From positions 1-64,000 of the forward strand of contig CAMDNQ010000001.1 in assembly GCA_945903265.1 (NCBI GenBank): a stretch of DNA of 64,000 nt, in the 5' to 3' direction. Below the pieces are notes generated by a model. That model saw only the letters and a program-made list of their open reading frames with translations, did not search any database and was not told the origin of the DNA. The position numbers and the translations under genes were made by a program. The DNA is from Candidatus Sulfopaludibacter sp. SbA3. Its GTDB lineage: Bacteria > Acidobacteriota > Vicinamibacteria > Vicinamibacterales > UBA2999. Numbering within the stretch: position 1 is the first letter of the stretch; each line of letters starts with the position of its first letter. Shown piece by piece: positions 7,978-17,562 of this stretch.

Positions 7978-9944
7978 ACGTCGTCCTGCGCCAGCCCGTA
8001 CTTCTCAATCCGTGAATACAGCTGCGCGCGGGTCAGGCCGAGCAGCTTGGCGGCGCGGGTCTTGTTGTAACGGGCCTGCGTGAGCGCCTTCGCCACGAGC
8101 GATCGCTCGATGTCCTCGAGGTTCACGCCGCCCGGCGGCAGGCTCGAGGCGCCGGCCGGCTGCGCGACGCCCAGGCTCTCGCGCGGCACGATGACGGGCA
8201 GGTGTTCGCTGCGGATGTAGCCGCCGTCCGCCAGGATCACCGCACGCTCGATGGCGTTGCGCAGTTCCCGCACGTTGCCTGGCCATGCATATGTCAGCAG
8301 CTGGTCGCGGGCGTCGCGAGCGATGCCCGCCGGCGGCTTGCCGACCGCGCCGCCGATCTCCTGCAGGAACGCGTCGGCGAGCTCGAGGATGTCATCCAGG
8401 CGGTTGCGCAGCGGCGGCAGCGCGATCTCGAAGACGCTGAGGCGGTAGTACAGATCCTCCCGGAACTGGCCGCGCCGCATGGCGCTGTGCAGGTCACGAT
8501 TGGTCGCGGCGACGACACGGATATCCACGTGCGTCGAGCGTGTGCCGCCGAGCCTGACGAACTCGCGCTCCTCGAGCACGCGCAGCAGCTTCGCCTGAAC
8601 GCCGGGCGCCATCTCGCCGATTTCATCGAGGAAGAGGACGCCCCCGTTGGCCTGCTCCATGCGGCCCGGCTTGGCCGAGACGGCGCCTGTGAACGCGCCG
8701 CGTTCGTGTCCGAACAGTTCCGATTCGAGGAGCTGGTCGGGCAGCGCGGCACAGTTGATGGCGATGAACGGTCCCTGTTTCCGCCTCGAGCCCTGATGGA
8801 TGAACCGTGCAATCACTTCCTTGCCGGTGCCCGATTCGCCCGTGAGCAGCACGGTGGTTTCCGTCTGCGCCACGCGCGCCGCCTGGGCGAGCACGTCCTT
8901 CCACTGTGGGGAGTGCCCGATCACGCGCCGGTGTCCCGTGCGCGCCTCCAGCTCGCGCGTGAGCGTGGCGACCTGCGCCTCGAGCTGCGCCGCCGTCTCG
9001 CGGGCCGCCGCGTCGCGGCGCGCGGCCTCGGCCAGCCGCTGGTGCGACAGCGCCAGTGCCAGCAGATCGGCCACCCGCCTCGCGAAGCCAAGGTCGCCGT
9101 CGCTGAAGCGATCGGGCTCGCGGGCGAGCACGAAGAGCGACCCGAACACGCCGGTGCCGAGCGCGAGCGGGACGCGCAGCGCCGATCGCGCGCCGAGCCG
9201 GCGGAAGATCTCTGCGCGGACGCTGGTCGTCTCGACCTCGGCTTCGATGTTGTTGACGACGTACGCGTCGCGGTGGAGCAGGGCGCGCGTGTCGTCGGTG
9301 ATCGGCATCGGCGCCCAGAACTGCGGGTCGTCGATCTGCGCGCCGCTCAGCGCATAGATCCGGATGGACCGGCCGTCCTCGGCCCAGGACGTCAGCGCGA
9401 GCAGGTCGTGTGGCAGACCTTCACGAATGACGTGCGAGACGTCGGCGAAGATGTGGCGGATGTCCAGCGCCCCGGCCATCGTGTGGAGCAGCTTGTCGAG
9501 TGTGTCGAGCCGCTCCCCGCGCACCGCTTCGGTGCTGAGCAGTTCGTCGTACTGCATGGCCAGCGAGAGCAGGTCCGCCACGCTGTCCATCAGCACCTCG
9601 TGCGACGCGCTGAACGCGTCCGGTTCCGTGGAGGTGAACCAGAGCGCGCCGTGCACGGTGGCGCCGTTGCCGACAGTACAGATGATGCGGGATCGGGAGT
9701 CGGTGTCCGGCGGCGGCGTCGTCGCGCCGGCATCGGCAATGCGGTGCCCGGTTTCTTCGAGCTCGCCCGAGGGCCTGGCGACGTACAGGATCAGCGATTC
9801 GGCGCGGTCGAGCCGCAGGACGTGGAGCCGCTGGAAGGGGATGGCGTCATGGAGAATTACCGCCAGCCGCGGGACAAGCGCCGCGAGGGGCGTGCCTTCG
9901 CCAACCACGCGCGCAATCGCGGTTAAAACACCCAGGGAATCCAT
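7974..9944 (-). CDS. Sigma-54-dependent activator, GAF-AAA-Fis
   Basis: A 656-aa bacterial enhancer-binding protein. Residues about 155-300 form a GAF-type sensor domain, with an additional GAF-like stretch at 1-140, and a coiled coil (304-336) follows. The AAA+ core has Walker A GESGTGKE (369-376), the sigma-54-contacting loop GAFTGA (416-421) and Walker B LFLDEIG (437-443). A Fis-type helix-turn-helix (about 612-651) binds DNA. This is FhlA/NorR-like architecture, so a small-molecule signal is expected. The downstream gene is a nucleophile-less hydrolase overlapping it by four bases. The gene is divergent from the MBL gene at 9990, and a TATACT -10-like box at 9974-9979 (minus strand) overlaps the -10 box of that gene. 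Confidence 0.95.
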   Translation of the reverse strand: MDSLGVLTAIARVVGEGTPLAALVPRLAVILHDAIPFQRLHVLRLDRAESLILYVARPSGELEETGHRIADAGATTPPPDTDSRSRIICTVGNGATVHGALWFTSTEPDAFSASHEVLMDSVADLLSLAMQYDELLSTEAVRGERLDTLDKLLHTMAGALDIRHIFADVSHVIREGLPHDLLALTSWAEDGRSIRIYALSGAQIDDPQFWAPMPITDDTRALLHRDAYVVNNIEAEVETTSVRAEIFRRLGARSALRVPLALGTGVFGSLFVLAREPDRFSDGDLGFARRVADLLALALSHQRLAEAARRDAAARETAAQLEAQVATLTRELEARTGHRRVIGHSPQWKDVLAQAARVAQTETTVLLTGESGTGKEVIARFIHQGSRRKQGPFIAINCAALPDQLLESELFGHERGAFTGAVSAKPGRMEQANGGVLFLDEIGEMAPGVQAKLLRVLEEREFVRLGGTRSTHVDIRVVAATNRDLHSAMRRGQFREDLYYRLSVFEIALPPLRNRLDDILELADAFLQEIGGAVGKPPAGIARDARDQLLTYAWPGNVRELRNAIERAVILADGGYIRSEHLPVIVPRESLGVAQPAGASSLPPGGVNLEDIERSLVAKALTQARYNKTRAAKLLGLTRAQLYSRIEKYGLAQDDV

Positions 9945-9973
9945 GTCGTGACCTGCTGTACCGGAACCGCGTC

Positions 9974-9981
9974 AGTATAAT
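9974..9981. promoter_or_regulatory. Overlapping divergent -10 boxes
   Basis: TATAAT at 9976-9981 reads toward the MBL gene, and TATACT (minus strand, 9974-9979) reads toward the sigma-54 activator. With a start about 8 bases after TATAAT, the MBL transcript would begin at or beside its ATG (9990). That gene also has no Shine-Dalgarno, consistent with a leaderless mRNA. The -35 regions are weak in both directions. Confidence 0.5.
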
Positions 9982-9989
9982 CCCTGCCC

Positions 9990-10901
9990 ATGCTCGCCTC
10001 AGGCCTTTCCTGGATCGATCTCACGTTCATCGGCCGGCCTCATGCCATCGCGACGGGCGTCATTCAGGGGGGCGGCACGGTGGCGCTCGTCGACCCTGGT
10101 CCGACCACTTGTCTCGAGACGCTCGAGCTCGGCCTGCAGGCGCAGGGAACGCGGCTCTCGGACGTCACGCATCTAATGCTGACGCACATTCATCTCGATC
10201 ACGCCGGCGCGACGGGCACGATCCTGAAGCGGCATCCGGAGATCAAGGTCTTCGTGCACGAGCGGGGCGCGCCCCATGTTGTCGATCCCTCGAAGCTGAT
10301 TGCGAGCGCATCACGGCTGTACGTCGGGCAGATGGAACGGCTCTGGGGTGAGATTCTGCCGGTCCCCGAGAAGAATCTCATCGTGCTGTCCGGCGGTGAG
10401 CGGATCGAGGCCGGTGGCCGCACGTTCGAGACCGCCTATACGCCCGGGCATGCCTCGCATCACGTCTCCTATTTCAACCGCGACAGCGGCGTGGCCTTTG
10501 TGGGTGACACCGCCGGCGTCTGCATCGACGGCGGGTACGTGCTGCCGCCAACGCCGCCGCCCGACGTCGACATCGAGGCGTGGCAGGGGAGTGTCGCGCG
10601 CATCGAGGCGTGGGGACCGCAGACGCTGTTCCTCACGCACTTTGGTCCCGTGAACACGCCGGCACCTCACCTGCGGACCCTGATGGCGAATCTCGACACG
10701 ATGTCCGCGCTCGTGCGGACACGGATGGCCGAGCCCGGATCGAATGACGAGAAGGCGCAGCGCTTCGGCGAGGATCTGATTCTGGAGTGGCGCCGGCAGA
10801 TGCCGGAGGCGCAGGTCGCGTCGTACATCGCGGCCGCGCCCCCGGAGCTGGCGTGGTCAGGGCTGGAGCGTTACTGGAGGAAACGCTCCGCGCAGGCCTA
10901 G
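9990..10901 (+). CDS. MBL-fold metallohydrolase
   Basis: A 303-aa cytoplasmic metallo-beta-lactamase-fold hydrolase. The metal-binding motif THIHLDHAG (residues 65-73) is intact. Later ligands are visible in YTPGHASHHVSYF, FVGDTAG and LTHFGPV, matching the usual binuclear site of the glyoxalase-II/lactonase branch. The substrate cannot be told from sequence. The ATG at 9990 has no ribosome-binding site and sits eight bases after a TATAAT box. The 3' end carries two tandem hairpins (10865-10908) before a convergent PilZ gene. Confidence 0.9.
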   Translation: MLASGLSWIDLTFIGRPHAIATGVIQGGGTVALVDPGPTTCLETLELGLQAQGTRLSDVTHLMLTHIHLDHAGATGTILKRHPEIKVFVHERGAPHVVDPSKLIASASRLYVGQMERLWGEILPVPEKNLIVLSGGERIEAGGRTFETAYTPGHASHHVSYFNRDSGVAFVGDTAGVCIDGGYVLPPTPPPDVDIEAWQGSVARIEAWGPQTLFLTHFGPVNTPAPHLRTLMANLDTMSALVRTRMAEPGSNDEKAQRFGEDLILEWRRQMPEAQVASYIAAAPPELAWSGLERYWRKRSAQA

Positions 10902-10908
10902 CCTGCGC
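10865..10908. terminator. Two tandem hairpins between convergent genes
   Basis: The first stem is GGAGCGTT (10865-10872) with AACGCTCC (10882-10889). The second is GCGCAGGC (10890-10897) with GCCTGCGC (10901-10908), loop CTA, spanning the stop codon of the MBL gene. Neither has a T-run, so they are not classic intrinsic terminators. They could still block read-through or protect 3' ends in both directions. Confidence 0.45.
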
Positions 10909-10920
10909 CCCAGGTCGAAC

Positions 10921-11310
10921 TCAGTGCGTCGTCGTCTTGCGCATCGGGTCCACGAGCAGCCTGAGCGCGTAGCCCTGCGGCGTCCCGGTTGACGACCGAT
11001 ACGGCCCTACCCGATAGACGGCCGAGAGCACCTTCCCATGCTGCAGCACCGCCGGCAGATCCGCGCAGTCACGGCCGGTCCGCTCAATCTGGAGATGCAC
11101 CAGCCGGTAGAGCGGAATCGATGCCGGCACCTGGCATTCGACGAACACGTCCACGTCGCTGACGTCACGGGTGACCACCGACACGAACTTGAGCGCGCCG
11201 CTGGCGTCGCGCCACGTCAGACGGCCGGGAACACGGAGCTTGCGACGGTTGCCGATCCGCGGCTGCGTGCCGGCGACTTGATGCTGGGAATGTACGACGG
11301 TCTGAATCAC
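10921..11310 (-). CDS. PilZ-domain protein
   Basis: A 129-aa protein starting at GTG 11310 (AAAGGGGG upstream). The pattern NRRKLRVPGRLTWRD followed by VTRDVSDVDVFVEC fits the c-di-GMP-binding PilZ signature (RxxxR, then D/NxSxxG). The final Gly of the second motif is replaced (DVSDVD), so c-di-GMP affinity may be altered. There is no other domain. Family members regulate motility, exopolysaccharide or transcription. It is transcribed away from the sigma-54 activator gene at 11492-14440 with a 181-bp spacer. Upstream, GTAACGGTTAC (11325-11335) is a perfect 11-bp palindrome. Confidence 0.7.
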   Translation of the reverse strand: MIQTVVHSQHQVAGTQPRIGNRRKLRVPGRLTWRDASGALKFVSVVTRDVSDVDVFVECQVPASIPLYRLVHLQIERTGRDCADLPAVLQHGKVLSAVYRVGPYRSSTGTPQGYALRLLVDPMRKTTTH

Positions 11311-11474
11311 CCTGGCCCCCTTTAGTAACGGTTACCCATTCCAGTATCAATGCCGGGGCCCATGTCGCTGCTGTCACGTGGCAGTATTGCGCACCGCGTA
11401 ACTGATTGAACTGTATGGAGAACAGGGGCGCAACCTACGTCCTGGCGTGTGCAGACATGGATAGTTTGTATCCA

Positions 11475-11488
11475 CAGGCCTGTATACC
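11475..11488. repeat. Inverted site, distal copy, after the TPR activator gene
   Basis: CAGGCCTGTATACC at 11475-11488 recurs in inverted orientation at 14470-14483 beyond the other end of the same gene. TTTGTATCC also appears on both sides of this copy (11465-11473 and 11496-11504). It could be a binding site of the activator itself. Confidence 0.5.
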
Positions 11489-11491
11489 TGG

Positions 11492-14440
11492 CTACTTTGT
11501 ATCCGCGAGGATATCGAGCTGGAGTCGTCTCATCTTGAGATAGAGGCCGCGGCGCGTGAGACCAAGCACTCGCGCCGTTTCGGAGATATTCCCGCGGCTG
11601 CGTCCAAGTGCCGACTCGATGAGGTCTTTCTCAACCGCCGCGATGGCCGCGGACAGGTTTGTGGGCCTCGCGCCCCCGAACCCCAGACCGGCTGCCGTGC
11701 CGCCACCCTGGTTGGGCGGTGTGGGGGGCGCCGCGAGGTCGGGAGACAGATGATCCGGCTGCACGGCGCCGCCAGGCGCGCTCATCGCGACCGCCCGCTG
11801 GATTTCGTTCCGGAGCTGCCGCACATTGCCCGGCCACCAGTAACGCGCGAACAGATCGAGCGTGGCGGGCGCCAGCTGTACATCCGGCTTGCTCAGCCGT
11901 TCGCACGCTTCGCGCAGGAAGAACGTACTGAGGTGCGGGATCTCGTCGCGCCGCTCGCGCAATGACGGCACGTGAATGCGAATCACGCTCAGCCGATAGT
12001 AGAGGTCCTCGCGGAATTTACCCTCCGCGACGCGCTGTTCGAGGTCCGCGTTGGTCGCGGCCAGCACGCGGACGTCGACCGCCTGAGGCCGGCTCTCACC
12101 AACGGGCATGACCTCGCCCTGCTCGAGAAATCGCAGCAGCTTGGGCTGCACGTCGAGCGGCAGGTCGCCAATTTCATCGAGGAACAACGTCCCCCCCGTG
12201 GCCGATCGGATCAGGCCGGGCTGATCGGTGATGGCGCCCGTGAAGCTGCCGCGGCGGTGTCCGAACAGCTGGCTGTCCGCCATCTCACGGGTCGTCGTCG
12301 TGCAGTTGTACGGCAGGAACATCGCGCCCCGCCTCGGCGACCCGACGTGGATCGCGCGCGCTACGAGGTCCTTGCCGGTGCCGCTCTCGCCGGTAATCAG
12401 CACCGTGAGGTCGTGCCCCTGCAGCCGCTGGATCTGCTCGACGACGCGCGCCATGGCCGCGCTCGCGCAGATGAATCCTGGCAGCAGCGGATCGAGCGGC
12501 CGCTCGTTGATCTGCTCGACCGCCAGGGGCGGCCGCTCGCGTACGCCGCACAGCTCGAATCCCTGCCGCGCCACCGACGCAAACATGCGCAGGCGCCGCG
12601 CCGCGTGTTCCGTCAGCCGGCGTGCCGCGACGATCGTGCAGGTGCGCGGGCCGTCGTAGTCCTTGCCGAGCGGTTCGCTCAGCAGGAGCCCCTCGCCGTA
12701 CTCACGCGTGCCCTGCGCGGCCGCGCGGGCAAGCGCACGCGCCACCTCCTGATCACAGCCGGCAGCGGCGATGACGCGCACGTCGCCTCCGGACACCGCC
12801 GTGAAGACAACCGCCGCGTCGGCCTCAATTGTTTCAATCAGCGCGGTCGCCGTTTCACGCGCCAGCAGGTCGGGAAGAATCGCCGCGTCGACCAGCCGGC
12901 GGATGACGGCTTCATCCTGATCGGTGACCGAGAAGGAAGGTTGCGGGCGTGGCGCTTCGTCGAGCGTAGCCCGGGCGGCCGCCACTTCGGTCAGATCGCG
13001 CTCCGCCCCCAGGGTGGAGAAGATCGCGGACGCCTGCTCCAGATATCGCTCCGCGGCCGGCCGCTGTCCCGCCGCCGCGGCGAGCCGCCCGAGCGCCAGG
13101 TTGCTCAGTGCGGCGTGATAGCGCTCGCCCAGCAGGTCGAAGACGCTCGCACTCTGGGCGAAGTCGTGGTGCGCGGCCGCCGGCCGGTTCGACCGCTCGT
13201 GCACCGCGCCACGGATCCGCAGAAACTCGCCCCACGCTGCGGGCGCGCCGCGCGGCTCGAGACGTCCCTCGCAGAGCTCGAGCCGGCGTTCCGCATCGGC
13301 GATGCGGCCGGCGGCAACCAGCGCCTCGCACGCCGCCAGCTCTGCCTGCAGCGCTTCGGCCGGCGGGACACCGGGCGTCGCGACCAGCTCCTCGGCCATC
13401 GCCACGGCTTCATCGAACGCGGCGCGGCGGATCGCCAGCTTCACGCCCAGCACCCGCAGCGACCACTCGTACCACCGCATCGTCTGGCTGCCATACGCGC
13501 CGTACGCCTCGCTCGCCTGGCGGAGATACTCGCCGGCGCGCTCGTACGATCCGCGCATGAGATGGATCTGCGCCAGCGTGTCGAATACGGCGCCGGTCGT
13601 CTCGTGGAACTGGACCGAGCTGCGGACTTCAAGCGTGCGCGTAAGGATTTTTTCAGCGCGTTCCAGGTCCCCCAGCTGCACGAAGATCTGGCCGAGCGTC
13701 GCCAGCGCGACGGCGAGGCCATGACCCGATCCGAGGTTTTCGTGGAGCCCGACGCTGCGTTCCGCGAGCACGAGCGCCTGGTCGTATCGATGCCGCATCA
13801 ACGCGACGTTGGCCTGGTTGTGCACGATCCCCGCGAGGACGTCGTCTGCGGGAATGGCGACAGCCAGGCGCTCGCCCTGGCGCAGTGCCGCCGTGGCTTC
13901 CTCGTAACGTCCCGACTGTGCCAGGAGAACGGCGGACAAAGAGTGAACGAGCGCGAGATGGCGCCGGTCGCCCGCCGCATGCAGCGCGGAAGCGGCTTCA
14001 GTCAGGTGGTCCCGGAAAATACCCGAATCGCCGACCTGCTTGTAGCAGAGCGCGAGCTCGTAGTGGGCGAGTCCGATGGCGCGCGAGTCGTGCGCCAGCT
14101 CCGCGTGCTTGAGAGCCCGTGCATGCAGCGCGATCGCGCGCGACTGTTCGCCGCGTGCAAACGTCAGCCGGCCGTGCAGCCGCCACAACGCGGACAGCCG
14201 GGCGTCGCTGATGGGCTCGCGGACCGTGGGTGGGCGGCCGAGCGCGGCTCCGGCCTGCGCGAGATCGTCCTGCAGCAGCCAGGCTTCCGCCAGCGCCGTG
14301 CGAACAGCGATTTCGTCCTCGCGGGGCAGCGTGCCGGCGCGCAGGGCGCCGCCAAGCAGTTCGGCGGCTTCAGTGCCGCGTCCCCGTTCGAGAGCAGCGT
14401 TCCCTCGGGCGACCGTCGATTGGATAGATCCGGTAACCAC
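11492..14440 (-). CDS. TPR-containing sigma-54-dependent activator
   Basis: A 982-aa enhancer-binding protein. Residues about 10-495 are tetratricopeptide-like helical repeats, for example [29 protein letters not shown] and [17 protein letters not shown]. About 510-640 is a GAF-like region. The AAA+ domain has Walker A GESGTGKD (684-691), GSFTGA at 731-736 instead of the common GAFTGA, and Walker B LFLDEIG (752-758). A Fis-type HTH follows (about 935-975: [24 protein letters not shown]). The TPR array suggests control by a protein or peptide partner rather than a phosphorelay. The start is GTG 14440 with no clear ribosome-binding site. A perfect palindrome lies 22 bases upstream. Confidence 0.93.
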   Translation of the reverse strand: MVTGSIQSTVARGNAALERGRGTEAAELLGGALRAGTLPREDEIAVRTALAEAWLLQDDLAQAGAALGRPPTVREPISDARLSALWRLHGRLTFARGEQSRAIALHARALKHAELAHDSRAIGLAHYELALCYKQVGDSGIFRDHLTEAASALHAAGDRRHLALVHSLSAVLLAQSGRYEEATAALRQGERLAVAIPADDVLAGIVHNQANVALMRHRYDQALVLAERSVGLHENLGSGHGLAVALATLGQIFVQLGDLERAEKILTRTLEVRSSVQFHETTGAVFDTLAQIHLMRGSYERAGEYLRQASEAYGAYGSQTMRWYEWSLRVLGVKLAIRRAAFDEAVAMAEELVATPGVPPAEALQAELAACEALVAAGRIADAERRLELCEGRLEPRGAPAAWGEFLRIRGAVHERSNRPAAAHHDFAQSASVFDLLGERYHAALSNLALGRLAAAAGQRPAAERYLEQASAIFSTLGAERDLTEVAAARATLDEAPRPQPSFSVTDQDEAVIRRLVDAAILPDLLARETATALIETIEADAAVVFTAVSGGDVRVIAAAGCDQEVARALARAAAQGTREYGEGLLLSEPLGKDYDGPRTCTIVAARRLTEHAARRLRMFASVARQGFELCGVRERPPLAVEQINERPLDPLLPGFICASAAMARVVEQIQRLQGHDLTVLITGESGTGKDLVARAIHVGSPRRGAMFLPYNCTTTTREMADSQLFGHRRGSFTGAITDQPGLIRSATGGTLFLDEIGDLPLDVQPKLLRFLEQGEVMPVGESRPQAVDVRVLAATNADLEQRVAEGKFREDLYYRLSVIRIHVPSLRERRDEIPHLSTFFLREACERLSKPDVQLAPATLDLFARYWWPGNVRQLRNEIQRAVAMSAPGGAVQPDHLSPDLAAPPTPPNQGGGTAAGLGFGGARPTNLSAAIAAVEKDLIESALGRSRGNISETARVLGLTRRGLYLKMRRLQLDILADTK

Positions 14441-14461
14441 CGTGAAAGGTTTTCGGCGGCA

Positions 14462-14483
14462 GTATACCGGGTATACAGGCCTG
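14462..14483. promoter_or_regulatory. Palindromic operator candidate upstream of the TPR activator
   Basis: GTATACCGGGTATAC (14462-14476) is a perfect 7+1+7 palindrome that overlaps a minus-strand TATACT box and begins 22 bases before the GTG start. Its right arm continues into GGTATACAGGCCTG (14470-14483), the inverse of the site at 11475-11488. Autoregulation by the encoded Fis-type DNA-binding domain is the simplest reading. Confidence 0.5.
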
Positions 14484-14492
14484 GGATCGGAG

Positions 14493-16160
14493 TTAGGGGC
14501 GAGGGGTCAGGAGTGTCGCTGTAACTTGTTGCAGGAACGACGGATCTGGCCCTGGAAGCAGGATAAGCAGGGCGCGGCGGCCGGCGCGATCCAGGGACTC
14601 GAAGTCGCCGACGGCCTGGGCCAATTCCAGTGTCCCAAAGGAGTAAGGGAGTCCGGGAATCGCCAGGTCCTGCGCCGGTTCCGACGCGACGATGACGAAC
14701 ACGCCGGTATTGGGCCCGCCTTTGTGGAGCTGCCCGGTGGAGTGCAGGTAGCGCGGCCCGTAGCCGACGGTTGCCGGGCAGCCCGTCGAGATCCCGATCG
14801 TCTTCTGCAGACGAGCAAGCGCCGGCGCAAACCGTTCGTCATCGGGCGGCAGGTACGCCAGCAGCGAGACGTAATCGCCCGATCGGACGACGTTCAGGAA
14901 GCCGAACGGTCCCGCGGCATCGACAGCCGCTCGTGCCGATCGCGACAGCGCCAGCCGGATGCCTTCCACTGCGCCGTCAGGTTCAGGCACCGGAAGCCGG
15001 CCTTCGCGAACATAGGTATCGAGGAGCACCCGCGTCGCATCCTTGGCCTGCTGCACGTTGGGCTCGTCGAACGGGTTGATGCCGAGCAGCATCCCGGCGG
15101 CCGCGGTGGCGACTTCCCAGCGGAAGAACTCGCCGCCGAGCGCGGCGACGTCGGGTAGGTCGATGCGAAACGTCGGCACGCCCGCCGCGGGTGCCTGCGC
15201 GTGTCCCTGGCCCGCAAGCGTCATGACGACCAGCGCCGTGTCGTCGCCTACCCTGACCTGACTGCCGTCCGCTGTGACCGGCAGCACGCCCTTGCCGTGC
15301 TTCCCGGTGCTCTCAGCGACAAGTTGTTCGATCCAGAGACCGAAGGGCGTCAAGGCCTCCGGCATGGCGAGCGTGAGCTTGTCGCGGCCCTTCGACGCCG
15401 CAGCCGCCATGAACGCGCCGAGCGCGAGCCCGGGATTCCGGCGCGGGTCGTGGTCGGTGCATGCGGCCGCCATTTCTCCGGCGGACGTGAGCATGGCGTC
15501 GACGTCGATACCCATGAGCGCGGCCGGCACCAGTCCGAAGAACGACAGCGCCGAGAAGCGGCCGCCGATGTCGGCCGGATTCAGGAAGAGATCGCGAAAC
15601 CCTTCGGCACGGGCGCGCGTATGGAGAGCAGTGTTCTCGTCGGTGATGGCCACGAAGTGCGAACCGGGATTGGTGACGCCGGAGCTGCGCAGCCGGTGCG
15701 CGGCCTCCGCGGCGAGCGTCGTCAGCTCGATCGTCGAACCTGACTTGCTCGCCATGATGAAGAGCGTGGTCTCGGCACGGGCCATCGCGGATCGAATGGC
15801 GTCGGGATTGACCGAATCGAGGACGCGGAAGCGCGGGAAGCCGGCCGACACCCCGACGACCGTCCGGAGGACTTCGCTCACGAGGCTCGAGCCGCCCATG
15901 CCGAGCAGGACGACGTCGGTGAAGCCGTCGGCTCGGATTGATTCGGCGAACGTGCGGAGCGTCCGGACGTGCGGCTTCATCGCGCCAACCGCGCTGAGCC
16001 AGCCAAGACGATTCGCAATGGTTTTCTGGACGCCGGCATCCGCTGTCCAGACATCGAGCCGGCGGTTCCACAACGCGTCGGCGAAGCGGCTTTGCTCCAG
16101 TCGAAGGTAGGCGTGTTCGAGTGCGGGCGCGAGCGGGCCAGGTTCGACGACGAAGGTCAC
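14493..16160 (-). CDS. pgi: Glucose-6-phosphate isomerase, long bacterial form
   Basis: A 555-aa protein interconverting glucose 6-phosphate and fructose 6-phosphate. Two SIS-type sugar-phosphate sites are visible: LLGMGGSSLVSEVL and MASKSGSTIELTTLA. GGRFSALSFFGLVP and a C-terminal HSTGQLHKGGPNTG match the PGI domain found fused to transaldolase in bifunctional Tal-Pgi enzymes. Here that domain is free-standing, with no transaldolase part. Residues after about 390 extend the family core. It is divergent from the lipoprotein gene at 16184, with 23 bases between start codons. Confidence 0.88.
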   Translation of the reverse strand: MTFVVEPGPLAPALEHAYLRLEQSRFADALWNRRLDVWTADAGVQKTIANRLGWLSAVGAMKPHVRTLRTFAESIRADGFTDVVLLGMGGSSLVSEVLRTVVGVSAGFPRFRVLDSVNPDAIRSAMARAETTLFIMASKSGSTIELTTLAAEAAHRLRSSGVTNPGSHFVAITDENTALHTRARAEGFRDLFLNPADIGGRFSALSFFGLVPAALMGIDVDAMLTSAGEMAAACTDHDPRRNPGLALGAFMAAAASKGRDKLTLAMPEALTPFGLWIEQLVAESTGKHGKGVLPVTADGSQVRVGDDTALVVMTLAGQGHAQAPAAGVPTFRIDLPDVAALGGEFFRWEVATAAAGMLLGINPFDEPNVQQAKDATRVLLDTYVREGRLPVPEPDGAVEGIRLALSRSARAAVDAAGPFGFLNVVRSGDYVSLLAYLPPDDERFAPALARLQKTIGISTGCPATVGYGPRYLHSTGQLHKGGPNTGVFVIVASEPAQDLAIPGLPYSFGTLELAQAVGDFESLDRAGRRALLILLPGPDPSFLQQVTATLLTPRP

Positions 16161-16183
16161 GGGACTACAATGAGCTTATACGG

Positions 16184-16885
16184 ATGCGGCGAATTCTGTG
16201 CCCGGCCATCGTCTTTCTGCTGCTTGCGCTTGCGGGGTGCGGCCAGCCGTCCGCGTCGAGGCCGGATGCCGCGGATGTGGTTGCCGCCGGCTCGGCGTCT
16301 GCACCGCCAGCGTCGCTCGATGCGCCACGTCCCCGCGTGGTCTTTCTGGGCGACAGCCTTACGGCGGGGCTCGGCCTCCCGCGCGAACAATCCGTGCCGT
16401 CGTTGATTCAAGCGCGGCTGGAGGCTGAGGGGTATGCCTACGAGGTCATTAATGCGGGCGTCTCCGGCGATACCTCGGCGGGCGGGCGGCGCCGTCTCGA
16501 CTGGGCGCTCGACGGCGACGTCGAGATTCTGGTGATCGAGCTGGGTGCCAACGACGGCCTGCGCGGACTGCCGGTCGCACAAATGAAGGCGAACCTGGAC
16601 GACATCATCACGCAGGCCAAGGCGCGTGGCATCACGGTGATCCTCACAGGGATGGAGGCGCCGCCGAATTACGGTCCGGTCTATACGGCGGAGTTCCGCA
16701 CGGTGTTCCGCGATCTGGCCGACGACCACGACGTCGCGTTCGTGCCGTTCTTCCTCGAGGGCGTGGCAGGGATCGCGGCGCTGAACAACGGCGACGGCAT
16801 TCATCCGAACGCCGAAGGCGCGAAGGTCATCGAGCAGACCATCTGGCGGGCGCTCGAGCCCGAGCTCGAAAAAGCCGATCGATGA
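16184..16885 (+). CDS. TesA-like SGNH esterase/lysophospholipase, lipoprotein
   Basis: A 233-aa GDSL hydrolase. The lipobox LLALAGC directs it to the membrane as a lipoprotein. Catalytic blocks are present: FLGDSLTAGLGL (block I Ser), NAGVSGDT, ELGANDGLRG (block III Asn) and DGIHPNAEGA (block V Asp/His). It is closest to the TesA/arylesterase group, which hydrolyses acyl esters and lysophospholipids. The ATG at 16184 is chosen because it opens the lipoprotein signal; TACAAT at 16166-16171 may be its -10 box. The stop overlaps the start of the ABC gene (ATGA). The order tesA-ATPase-permease mirrors the tesA/ybbA/ybbP neighbourhood of enterobacteria. Confidence 0.9.
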   Translation: MRRILCPAIVFLLLALAGCGQPSASRPDAADVVAAGSASAPPASLDAPRPRVVFLGDSLTAGLGLPREQSVPSLIQARLEAEGYAYEVINAGVSGDTSAGGRRRLDWALDGDVEILVIELGANDGLRGLPVAQMKANLDDIITQAKARGITVILTGMEAPPNYGPVYTAEFRTVFRDLADDHDVAFVPFFLEGVAGIAALNNGDGIHPNAEGAKVIEQTIWRALEPELEKADR

Positions 16886-17562
16886 TCGAATTGCGCGGCG
16901 TGTCCAAGACGGTCGAAAGCGGCGGCCGCCCGCTGACCATCCTTCATCCACTGGATCTCTCAATTCCGTCGGGCCGGTTTCTGGCAATCGTCGGCCCGTC
17001 AGGCAGCGGCAAATCGACGCTGCTCGGCCTTCTGGCGGGGCTCGACGCCCCCAGCACCGGCGAGATCCTCGTCGACGGCACCGACATCACCAGGCTCGGC
17101 GAAGACGATCTCGCGCGGCTGCGCGGCGAGAAGATCGGCTTTGTGTTCCAGTTCTTCCATCTGGTCCCCTCGCTCACCGCGTTCGAGAACATCCTCGTGC
17201 CGATGGAGATCGCGAAGCGGCGCGACGCAGTCGCGCGGGCACGCCTGCTCCTCGACGAGGTCGGTCTGTTCGATCGCGGCCACCACTATCCGTCGCAGCT
17301 CTCGGGCGGAGAGCAGCAGCGCGTAGCTATTGCCCGCGCGCTCGCCAATGATCCGCCGATCGTGCTGGCCGACGAGCCGACAGGGAATCTCGACTCATCG
17401 ACCGGGCGGCACATCATGGATCTGCTGCTGAACGTCCGGAGTGCGCGCACGTCGACGCTGGTGCTCGTGACGCACGACGCGGAGCTGGCGTCGCTGGCCG
17501 ATGCGAGGCTGACCTTGCGGGATGGGCGTCCGGTCGATGCACCCGTGGAGGCGCTGCGATGA
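16882..17562 (+). CDS. ABC transporter ATPase, LolD/YbbA type
   Basis: A 226-aa ATPase of the MacB/LolD group that works with FtsX-fold permeases. Walker A is GPSGSGKST, the signature LSGGEQQRVAIARAL, and Walker B VLADEPTGNLD with an H-loop VTHD. The ATG overlaps the stop of the TesA-like gene and its own stop overlaps the permease start, so the three are one translational unit. By analogy with YbbAP it may extract hydrophobic molecules or lipids from the inner membrane, supplying or clearing substrates of the lipoprotein esterase. Confidence 0.93.
   Translation: MIELRGVSKTVESGGRPLTILHPLDLSIPSGRFLAIVGPSGSGKSTLLGLLAGLDAPSTGEILVDGTDITRLGEDDLARLRGEKIGFVFQFFHLVPSLTAFENILVPMEIAKRRDAVARARLLLDEVGLFDRGHHYPSQLSGGEQQRVAIARALANDPPIVLADEPTGNLDSSTGRHIMDLLLNVRSARTSTLVLVTHDAELASLADARLTLRDGRPVDAPVEALR

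Noticed and set aside
11325-11335. GTAACGGTTAC palindrome before the PilZ gene as an operator
   Set aside because: It is a perfect 11-bp palindrome but short, with no second copy seen and no promoter placed against it. It is mentioned only in the PilZ entry.
11972-14524. An 850-codon open frame antisense to the TPR activator
   Set aside because: Composition is Arg-rich and low in hydrophobic patterning. The opposite strand has intact TPR, AAA+ and Fis motifs.
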